Origin: Gonium pectorale
Lineage: Eukaryota > Chlorophyta > Chlorophyceae > Chlamydomonadales > Volvocaceae
DNA length: 64,000 nucleotides
Direction of reading: 5' to 3'
Assembly: GCA_001584585.1 (NCBI GenBank)
Contig: LSYV01000036.1
Span: 230,370 to 294,369 of the forward strand
Shown here: one piece after another, positions 9,817 through 20,100 of the stretch
Layout: every line of letters starts with the position of its first letter
Numbering within the stretch: the stretch's first letter is position 1
Made by a program: the position numbers and the translations under genes
Notes under the pieces: model-generated
What the model saw: the letters and a program-made list of their open reading frames with translations, nothing else
Database searches by the model: none
Told to the model about the DNA's origin: nothing

Positions 9817-12800
9817 CTACTGGTCGTACGGCACTCTGTGCAGCTGCCGGTAGCAGTCCGCCACGTCCAGCAGGCGGTGTGCGGCCTCCCGTACGGCGTC
9901 ACCGGTGCAGCCGTGGCGCTCGTACCTATGGGATAAGCGCAATAGGAGAGAAGCAATGCGAATGTCAGCCGCATGTCGAATGACGGGCGGCCTGGCGGAA
10001 CGCGAAACATGACAGCATGGGGAGAGGCGTCTCAAGCACACCGCCGTTCCTTCCGCGGCAGCCAACGCAGCTTCCTTGCTTTCCCTTGCCGACCGCTGAC
10101 CACGAAGCCCTACAGCAACCGCGTGCCACTGCGAGCAACCCAATCGTCCCGACGTGCACCCGCCCCGTGCTCCGACCCGACGTGCCGTTCGCCAGTCCGC
10201 CGGCCCGCTCCTACCAGTGCAAGTATGCGCCGGCGTCACACAAGGCCAGAGCGCGCTGCACCGTCCCCCCCAGCAACCCGATGACGCTCGAGCGGTTGCA
10301 CACGGCAGTCAGACTGGGAGCTGCAGCAGCGCCTGCGGCACGAAGAGACCCACCCCAGGTATGAGATTAAGGGATCGCTCGAGCAGGCAGGCAGGGGCGC
10401 GAGGACAGAAAGGCCACGCTGCTGTGCTCCTGAGGTCAAGTGGTCGCCTAGGGATCCTTGCCGACGCGTGTTGAGGGCACGTTTGCTCGAGAGCCATGCG
10501 TCGTCGGCGCTGCAGAGACGGTCAAGCACACAACAAGCCAGCCTGAAGGCGAGGGATCCCCAACCTCCAGCAACTTCCATTTATCCCCAAGCCCTAGCGC
10601 ATGAGTTACATGCTTCTCGTCTCTGTCTTCAGCCGCTGAGGGTCCTTCCCACAACGTCACAAGCCCTCACCTGATGCCTTGGGTGCCGACACCGGCCCTT
10701 GCGTTGGCCCTGATGGGGCAGCCAGCGGCCGCCGTGCCTCCCGTACGATGGCGCTCTCCCCCGTGCGCAGGAAGAGGCTGGCCTCGGGCGCCAGCGTGGG
10801 GCCGNNNNNNNNNNNNNNNNNNNNCAAGACATGTGACGGTCGTCCCGCCCCCCAAAGACCGGCCAGCTTACCCGTTACCTGCATCGGCCTCATACCGTTC
10901 CGTAAGTCATGGCGGACCGGCTTGAATACCGCTAAGCACCCCGAAGCTACAGGCGCAAAGCGTAATATGTCACATGCAGCGGCCCCATACCGTTTTGTAA
11001 GCCACGGCGCGCACCTGCGGTGGTGATGGGCGCATTCCCGCGCAGCGCGTCCGCTCGGGGCATGAGCGAGGCCAGCGAGCGCAGCGAGTCGGGCCACAGC
11101 GCGGGCACGGCGGTGTTGGGGTGGCAGTGCACGGTCCACGTCTCCAGCAGCTTGGTGCACGGGTCGGCAGCCACGGTGCACACCTGCCCGGGCGGATGGG
11201 CGCGTGGGGGGACTGGGTTCCCCCGCTTGCATGCTTGCGACACAGCTTGTGTGGTGATGGCGCTACGGAATGCACGCTTGGACCCTGATTCGCGACCCTG
11301 TGCGGAGCCGGGCGGCGCTGCACCAGGCCCGATGGCTATCGAGTGGCGCTACGCTCGGCAAATCGCACACCTGGACGGAACCGGCCACACAAGGGCCATG
11401 GCGGCATGCGGGCATGGCGTGTGGTCCAGGTGTGCGAGCTGGGGCCGGGAAAGCTCTGAGCTTTCCCGGCCCCAGCCGCCTTCCTAGCCCCTGTCCCCCT
11501 CGTGGTTTGGACAGCTGCGAGCGGTTTCCAGTCGCCCGCGCGCCCTTCCGTCTGCACATCCGCCCGCGCGCCCTGCCCCACCGTGTCCCGAATGCGCCCC
11601 ACGCCGCTCAGCGCATCTGCGGCGTCGAGCGGCCACAGGGCGCCCGCCAAGTTGTGGGCGACCAGGCGGTTGATGTCCCCCATGCCCCCGCCGCCACCAC
11701 CACCACCACCGCCTCCTCCTCCTCCCGGCAGCAGCGCCGCCACGGACGACCGCTGGCATGCATCCAGCAGGTCCTGGCAAAGAGGCCAGAGCGAAAGGGC
11801 CAGGTTTGGGTGTAATCCGGAGCAGGGTTCCAAGAACCTAACTCCCGCCGGCATCCTCCCCAATGAAGCTATTCGACTGGTACTTATCCCTCCGCGTTCG
11901 CGGCTGTTGCCGGGAGCAATAGGGAGGCGCGTCCCGCAACTCACCCCGCGTTTCGCTTGCTCCCACAACCCGCCTCGGCCCGTGGATTACGATGGCAGCT
12001 GTCCCCTGTCTTCACCTCTCTGCATCACCGCCTTGCGCCATTGCGCCATCGCAGCTCCCCGCCCGTGTCCCGAAACCTCCCATCATCCCCTCCCCACCTG
12101 ATTGCTGAACAACAGCACGCAGTCCGCATAGGCCTGCAGGAATGACAGCGACATTACGCTGTTGAGGCTCTGCATGGGTGTGTCCCCCGCCGCCCGGGGG
12201 GCCACCGACGCCGCCGCCACATGCGCCAGCGGGTAGGCCTCGCGCAGATGCTCCGCGATCCGGCTGCCCATACCGGACCCCGAGCCTCCCGCCAGGGAGT
12301 GGATCAGCAGGAAGCTGGGGCAGGAGTCGGCCTCCTCGGCCTCGCGGCGGATCCCGTCGTACACTTGATCCAGGATCCGGAACTCCGCCTGGGATGGATC
12401 CTCCGTGGCGGTCGAGGAGATCCAGCCTGGGCCGAGCGCGCTGGACGGCCGGGCGGCGGCCCTGGTGCCACGCGGTAGCGCGGATGGGGCTTTAGAGCCG
12501 GGCGTCGCCGCTGAATTCAGTTGGTTGTAACCGAACGCCCAGTTGTTGCCGCGGCCGGACTGTCCCATCGCAGCACATGAAGTGAAACGGTTCGGGGTGG
12601 GGACTGGCATTAGCATGCTTGCCTGACAAGTAATGCGGTTTGGGTGAAGCGAAAGCTTGCTGCAGGTTTCCAGTGGCCGTCGGTTGGGCTTCCGGCAGCG
12701 CGGCTTTTCCTGGCCCCAGCTACCAAGCGTGCGGGCCTTTGACGCTGCAGTCCCCGACACCGCGGGCAGCCCTGCCAACTTAGTCATGCCCACATGCGCC

Positions 12801-13542
12801 TGCTGTCCCATGCCAACACCGTAGATGCACATTATGGAGCCTCTCTCCGTCGTATCTAGCAGCAAGCCAGCAAGCCAGCAACCCGCACCTGCCCTCACCT
12901 ACCCACGCTAGCGGCCCAATCGCACCTGCCCCAGGAAGCACTGCTGCCTGCTGAAAAGCCCCTCGCGGTCCGCCGCCAGAACGGAGTTGACCACCTTGGG
13001 CTCCGTGTCCACCAGAAGGCATCGAGCGCGGCGACGGCCGTCCGGGCCGTAGCGGAACATGTCCCGTTCGGCGGCACTCTCGGGGCCCAGCGTGGAGGGG
13101 GAGCTGGACGAGGAGGAGCACTGCGCCGCGAGTCGCTCAAACAGGACCTGCGTTGGGGGGTCCGTCCGCACGCGGTGTGCGGGTAGGCGGCAAACGGGGT
13201 TCGTAGGCGGCAATTCAAATGCGCGTGGTGCACCGGCGACAGACGGAGATGAGCCATGAGCGGCCTGGGGAGGAGTGCCGACCCAGTGCTTCCCGATAGC
13301 AGCGGCCTGAGGCATTGATTCGGGTTATTGAGCGACTTGTGCACGCAGGCGGGTCGGATGTCGGAGCCTTCATGGTATTGCGCGGTGCCCCAGTGGTGCG
13401 GGTCCTTGCAGCCAGTGTGCACTGCCGCGTTAAGGGAAGGTTGCGGAAACAACCCAATCCTGCAGTTTTCTATGCCCCGCCGGGAGGGCAGCAAACGCAC
13501 CTGCCCTACTTGGTTGCCACACTGACCAATCTGTAGGATCAT
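9817..13542 (-). CDS. UNI3: Delta-tubulin
   Basis: Proposed exons: 13542-13501, 13147-12926, 12559-12098, 11773 to about 11582, 11183-11015, gap-obscured to 10671, 10332-10215, 9925-9817; about 480 residues against 453 in human TUBD1. Diagnostic matches are the N-terminal ILQIGQCGNQVG, LLVDTEPKVVNS, GRGNNWAFGY, a tubulin G-box-like AGGSGSGMG, INRLVAHNLAG, and the C-terminal AYLHWYERHG matching AYIHQYTKFG of animal delta-tubulin. Delta-tubulin acts at centrioles/basal bodies, where it is needed for triplet microtubules. Oddities are a run of 14 Gly in exon 4, a roughly 45-residue low-complexity insert after the NNW motif, and a 20-N gap at the 5' end of exon 6, so that exon's start and the exon 4 end are not settled. 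The start Met is the one directly before ILQIGQ. Confidence 0.9.
10805..10824. other. Assembly gap (20 N) inside delta-tubulin
   Basis: Twenty N bases separate the coding sequence ending in GPTLAPEASLFLRTG (minus-strand reading) from an R1-like repeat fragment beginning CAAGACATGTGACGGTCGTC. The gap sits at the junction of unique and repeated sequence, the usual place for an assembler to break. It hides the 3' splice site of delta-tubulin exon 6. Confidence 0.95.
10825..10880 (-). repeat. R1 repeat fragment next to the assembly gap
   Basis: CAAGACATGTGAC followed by CGTCCCGCCC and AAGACCGGC matches, in order, the reverse complement of 62160-62215 (GCCGGTCTT, GGGCGGGAC, GTCACATGTCTTG). It lies in a delta-tubulin intron, as other R1 copies lie in introns or spacers. 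Confidence 0.5.
11439..11475. repeat. Perfect 37-nt palindrome
   Basis: CTGGGGCCGGGAAAGCTC is followed, after a single T, by its exact reverse complement. The structure lies in the intron between delta-tubulin exons 4 and 5. On the transcribed strand it would form a very stable hairpin with 18 base pairs. It is intronic, so it is unlikely to be a terminator. Confidence 0.85.
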
Positions 13543-14111
13543 GGAGGAGCAGGGCTTCGAATCAGTTGCTAGGCTGTCAGAAAGCCGCGACAGGGAGGAG
13601 ACTACATGGGATGGCGGGTCCGCATGGCTCGCGCATGTGTCCCTTCCCTTGCTCCCCCCCATCCCCACCAACGGGCACCCCCATGCCTGTATAGTGATTG
13701 TTGGCATCTTAGACGGTCCGAAGTACCCGACCAGCACGGTTGGGTTCGGGCGGCTTGCCCACGACACAGGCTGCTCCACGGCCCAACCTCGGCAACGGAA
13801 CAATCACATGGGAAACATTACCATGTAGAGGGTAGCCCACGCATAACCCGGCGCCAATACGTCAACGGAAAGCTAACGGAGACTGGAACGAGGACCTTGG
13901 CCGGCCTACGCATTCACCTGCTATATATCGCGTCGGTGGAAAGAGATTGTGTACAGTGTTTTTGCTTTCTCCTAGCGCTGATTGACGTATTGAAAGTCCA
14001 GTTCCAGTGCCGGGCAGGCCGATTACCTCTCCCCCAAACACTGATCATGACCAAAACTATCGCCTAGAGGGACTGAGCGTCTGAGGGGCGGCCATTCGGC
14101 CGCCGGCAAGC
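13543..14111. promoter_or_regulatory. Divergent intergenic region between delta-tubulin and SYF1
   Basis: The 569 bases between the two start codons, which point away from each other, must contain both 5' UTRs and promoters unless unseen 5' exons exist. No TATA box or named motif can be assigned with confidence. An AT-richer stretch around 13920-13990 (CTATATATCG and following) is the best core-promoter candidate on the SYF1 side. Confidence 0.4.
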
Positions 14112-17100
14112 TTGCCGAGAATGGCCATTGTAGCGTCGGCAGCTCAGATGCGGGGCATGGAGGATCTATTGCCAGACCAGGCGGATCTGCTTTACGAGGA
14201 GGAGCTGGCCCGGAACCCTTACAACCTGAAGATGTGGATCCGATACATCCAGGCGCGGACGGAGGCCAGCCCCAAGCGGAGGCATCTGCTCTACGAGCGG
14301 GCACTGCGGGCTCTGCCGGGGAGTTACAAGGTATGAGGGCGTCGGGGCACGTGGGGGTTCGGGTGGGTGTGAGGCCGGGACATGGTGGTTACCCCGGGGA
14401 AGCCGCAAGGCGTTGCCTCCAGACGTGGTCACTGAGCGTGAACGTCGCTGGCACTCCCTATTGCATGTGCAGCGCCCCGCTCCCGTTCAACCACCCTCCC
14501 TCGTGCCCCTCCAGCCCGGGCTTCCTTGAGGCTCGCCCCGCCCCGGGCGCAGTCGCTCCCCCCACCCGCCCCCTACTTCCCCACCCGTCCCTTTCACCAC
14601 CGCCCAACCCCATCCTTCACACCGCTCCCAGCTTTGGTACGCCTACCTTAAAGAGCGGCGCCTGGCGGTCCGCGGGCTGCGCCCTGACCACGCCGCCTAC
14701 GAGGCGCTGAACAACACCTACGAGCGCGCGCTGGTGTCGATGCATAAGATGCCCCGGATCTGGCTCGACTACCTGGGCCTGCTGGTTGATCAGAAGCTCG
14801 TGACGCGGACGCGGCGGACCTTTGACCGGGCGCTGGCCTCGCTGCCCATCACGCAGCACGATCGCATCTGGCAGCTGTACCTGGTGGGGCCGGGGCCCGG
14901 GGTCCGTGGGCTGCAGGGCGCTTTCAGTAGAGAAGCCGGAGGTGAACAGGGGCCGGGGGCATCCTGGCGCCGGAGGGGCCCGGGCGAGGGAGGGAAGGAG
15001 GGGGGGTGAGCGAGACGGGGGGAGTGGAGTGAGGTGGTCGCAAGGGACGGGCTCCGGCGGTCGGGGCAGTTGGGGCGGGAAGGGGTAACAACACAGATGA
15101 TGGCGGGGACGAAAGCAAGCTCAGGGGAGCCCGTCGGGCAATCGGAAGGCATGCGACGTGTCTGATCCCTCAAGCCCATCCCTAACCTCCTAACCTGCCC
15201 CCCTGCTTTCCCCTGCCGATAGAAATTCATCCACACCCCTGGCATTCCGGTGGAGACGGCCGTGCGGTTGTACCGGCGGTACCTCAAGCTGGAGCCCGCG
15301 CACGCCGAGGAGTACGTTGCGTACCTCAAAGCCAAGGTGGGGGCCAACATCTTGGTCGGCAGGGGACGCTGGGAGTCTGGAGATTGGGCTTTGGGCTGTG
15401 TCCATAGGCGCGTGCCTACGACCGCGTTCAAGGTCTTGGGGCTAGCAGGCGGCGGGAAGAAGGGTGTTCACGGCTGGGTATGGGAAGGGGACCATACACA
15501 TCCGGTAGCACAGGTAGAGTGCATTGCACGGGCGGCAAGACCTAGCAGGCGGCTGAGGTTGTTCGCTGAAAATGGCAAGGGACAGCGGATGGCAGCCAGA
15601 TGTGAGGGGGAACACGGTGGTTTACCACAGCCACAGCAGCTGAGGCAGCTGGGGTAAGAAATAGACTGAAGTGCGGGGCCTATGCGTTGTTTCTCGATGA
15701 GCCAGCGAGACCTGGCGGCTGGCAGCCAGGGTGGGCGGGTGCAGCGGCAGCTGGGGCAACGGCAGCGGGGTGTTAGCTGTGAGCTATGGCTAACCTGAGC
15801 GGCTCGGGATGGCCCAGCAGCGAGGAAGCGAGAGGCAACCGGGCCGCCCACCATTCGGATGCAAGCGCTCACCAACAAACACGCACGGATATTGTGCGAG
15901 GAGATGGGGAGCTGTGACCCCGCCCCCGTGTAGAAGCACCTCGCCGTCCCCCCGTCCAGCTCCCTCATCCCGTTTCCATCAAGCACATGCTCTCGACCTG
16001 CCCGCGCCGACTTAACCCCCAGGGCCACTGGGGCGAGGCCGCCCGCAAGCTGGCGGAGCTGCTGAACGATGACACGTTCCGCTCGCTGGAGGGTAAGAGC
16101 AAGCACGCTCTGTGGCTGGAGCTGTGCGACATGGTCACCAAGCACCCCCGGGAGGTGGAGGGCATGCGGGTGGACGCTATCATACGGGGCGGCATCAGGC
16201 GCTTCACGGACGAGGTACGCACCGATGTAATGAAGGCGGGGGTGAGGGTTTATGGAGGAGATATGAAGCGGGCCCGCAGCACGTGGTGCCGAGCCGCGGT
16301 GAAGGTGAAAGGGCTTCTGACGGTCTTGACGGGGGGACTGGGGTCTAGGGCTGTGCTGCCTCACGGGGGGCTGGGGTCCAGGGCTATGTTGCCACACGCT
16401 TGTCTACTGCCCAGCCCCTTGACCCCCAGCCCGACTCCATATCTTGCTCCGCCTCCTGGCTGGCCCGGCAGGTGGGGCGACTGTGGACGTCGCTGGCGGA
16501 CTACTACATCCGGCGCAGCATGTTTGAGAAGGCGCGGGACGTGTACGAGGAGGGGCTGTGCTCCGTGATTACCGTACACGACTTCAGCCTCATATACGAC
16601 GCATATACGCAGGTGGGTGGGTGAGCAGTTGGGTGTGTGGACGTCAATCGGTTAAGGAATGCAAGTGTTGACAGCCTCGGCATTTGGTTGGGGTCTCGCG
16701 CTACGGAGATTTGGTGTGTGGGGTGCGGGGAAGCACGCAGTCTTTGTACGGGGCATCCCGGTGCGCGGCACGGAAGCGGCGCAGCGGCGGCGATGGCGGC
16801 GGTGATTGCCCAAGAAAGAAAAGCGATATCGGACATTCAAGGCTGACGATATTGACATTGAGAGGACGCAGGTCCACATGAGCCGCCCGCACTCCTAGAC
16901 ACCGCCCAGCTTTCGGAGTAGGGTCACTGGGCCCGAGCGCACGACGCTTTCCGTCACGTCGCCAATCCGGAAAAAGCACCATGCCCACCACTCACGACCA
17001 GGACGAATTGTGCACATGCGCGCGTGGGCACTTGGCAAACCAAGCCCGCACGCATCGGCAGCTGTGGGAGTGCCGGAGGGGCCAGAACAGACAAGCAGCG

Positions 17101-20100
17101 GCGGCGGCGGTGATCACTTACAAAGAAAAGCGATATCGGACGTCAAAAGATCTGACGATATCAACCCTTCGGACGCCAGTCCATCTGAGCTGCCAGCTAT
17201 TTGCCCGAGCCAAGGATTAGGGGAGACGGTGGCGGGGGGGCATCGGCAAGGAGGGCAATTCCTCCTTGCCCTCCTTGGAGCGCAACAGGCGACCTTTGGG
17301 CGGAAGGACCCTTGCGTTCCAGCTTCATTTGCATGCAGCATACGCGGTCGAGAGCGCCCCACGCTAGTGCTGCTGGCTATGCGCGCTCGCACTGCGCCCG
17401 CTACGTTCTGGGCCGAGACTGCGCGCCGATGCGGGGGAGGGGCTTGGCAGTGACAGGACCGTGGGGCACGGCAGTCAGGTGGCGGTGATGCTCACGAAAG
17501 AAAAGCGATATCGGACCAACGTCTGACGACGAACATGACACTTCCTGAGCCACCTGACACCGTGCCAACACACATGCACGTCACGGTTCCACGAACTGCC
17601 TACAAAGCCCTTCATTCCCCCGCGCTTCCATTGTGATCTGCAACGTGCTGGACTGACCACCCATTTCCCCTGTTAGGCTCACCCCGGCCCCGTGCCTCCC
17701 GGCTGTGCCCCCCCCGCCCCTGCAGTTCGAGGAGAGCCTGCTGAGCGCCAGCATGGAGCAGCTGGCGGGCGACGAGGAGGTGGGCCCCGAGGAGGGTGAC
17801 GACGGGACGGACTTCCTGCTGCGTGACGACGGGAATGACCTGGACCTGAGGTAGGCTGCAGGGTGAAGGGGGGGACGGGCGCGGGCGCATGCATGGCAAG
17901 GGGGATGCGGCACACGGCACGGGGAACACGGCACGGGGAACACGGAATGGGGCACACGAAATGGGTAACAAGGGATAGGGCACAACGGGTGGGGCACACG
18001 GGATGGGGAACAAGGGATGGGGCATATGGCACGAGGCCCCGGGCGCGAGGCGCGGACGTACCGGTACCTCTCGGGTCTGGGCGGACGTACCGGTACCTCT
18101 TGGGTCGCTGGCCGGACGCGTGCGACGCCAACGATGGCATTGGCCTCCACGCTGTGCCCATCCTCCGTTTCGCCCCCACGCCGCAGGCTGGCGCGCCTGG
18201 AGCACCTGATGAACCGGCGGCCCGAACTGCTGTCGTCCGTCATCCTGCGCCAGAACCCGCACAACGTGGCCGAGTGGCACAAGCGGGTCAGGCTGTTTGA
18301 CGGCAAGCCCACCAAGCAGATCCTTACGTACACCGAGGCGGTGAGCGCGGGCGGCGAGGAGCGGCGTGAGGGAGGGAGGGGGGAGCAGGGGAAGTGGAGG
18401 GTCGGGGCTGGGCTGAGCGGAGCAGCCCGCGTGTCAGGTGCGTGTGTTAGGGGCAGGGACCAGAGAGTGATGCGGAGACGACGGTGGCCTCCCACGATGG
18501 AAGTTGTGTACGGGGAAGCCGGGTTAGGTCTCTCTCCTGCACGCCCTCAGACCGCCTCCGTTTTCCGCCATCCAGTCTCCGGCCCTCCCACCAATACTCT
18601 CTCTCTTTCTCACGAACCATGTTTTCCCCCCGCCGCTGCACGCCACCCCCAGGTCCGCACGGTCGACCCGGACAAGGCCACGGGCAAGCCCCACTCGCTG
18701 TGGTGCGCCTTCGCCAAGTTCTACGAGCGGCACGAGGACGTGCCAAATGCCCGCATCATCTTCCAGAAGGCCACCGAGGTGAGGGCCAGCAAGCACATCG
18801 GGCGCGGGAGGAAGGGATGGAGGGGGAGCGGGCGGGCAGTGGGGGTACGTGGGCGCCGCGGCGGCGCGAGGCGGGCGGTTGTGGGCATCGGTCCCTGGAA
18901 ACGGGCTTTACGGAGTAGGCCCATGCACTCCCAGCGCCGCCGAGCGAAGAAGTTTCCCAGCCGTGGCCCCTTCCTCTGCGCGTTGCCTCCTGTTTGCTCT
19001 GCTCCCCATCCCCGCGCTGCGGTTCTTCCCTACTCCGTCGAAAGTGCCTTGGGCACCGGCCGCAGGGCGGGAGAGTACTGCTAGATGCCAGTGCGCTCTC
19101 GCCAAGCGTACGAGTCCCAAACTCCCCCGCCGCCCCGCCCCTGCGCCCCGGCCCCCAACCCCGCCCCGCAGGCTCGCTACAAGTACGTCGACGACCTCGC
19201 GCAGGTGTGGTGCGAGTGGGTGGAGATGGAGCTGCGGCACAGCAACTTCAAGCGCGCGCTGGACATTGTCACGCGCGTGCTGACGCCGCCCGTGCGGCCG
19301 GCGCGCATGACGGTGGAGGAGGAGCGGGCGCTGTCGGTGCAAGAGCGCGTGTACAGGTGCGCGGCGTTCCTCGCAACTGCGGGAGCGGGTGTCGGGGTGG
19401 GGTGGCAAGGAGGATTGCCTCGATATGCTGCACCTGCCATGCCCAGCTGGGCCGGGGGTGGGCAGGAAAGCGTGTACACTTTTCGCGACTGCGGATGTCG
19501 GGGGTAGTAATAAAAAAAAGGGAAACGGGTCGCGTCGCGGACACCGAATCGCATACGAGATACAAGAGTCTGTGGCGGTCTCGGTGGAGTTGCTGTTGCT
19601 GCAACGTCAGCAACGAGCGAGCAGCACTGGATGTTGGGGGTGGGGTGTGTGGCGGCGAGGAGCATTGCTCCGGTATGCAGCAGCACATGCCATTCCCAGC
19701 TAGGCCAGGCGCTCGTTGGGTTTGGGGCGGATGGGCCCGGCGTGTGTAAGTCGCTTAGTGCTTTCTTCATGTGCAGCAGGGCGGGGCACAAGCAGCACAG
19801 CGAGATGGGGCACCGGGGCGGCATCCTCATCTGTCAGGGATGCGCGTTGGAGCCCCATAATTTCTACCCCCCCCAAAAAACGACGGCTTCCTCACAATGG
19901 CTCTGGCTGTATTTAGTTTACGTGCACACTGGCGGCACCCTCACGTCGCCTCGAGCAGGCCGTCGGCATGCTGCAAAAGAGAAACGCTCAAACCCCCAAC
20001 CTGTCACCCCCGGCGGCCCCCGCCAGGAACCTCAAGCTTCACCTGATGCGCACCGACCTGGAGGAGTCCCTGGGCACGCGCGAGTCCACCTGCGCCGCGT

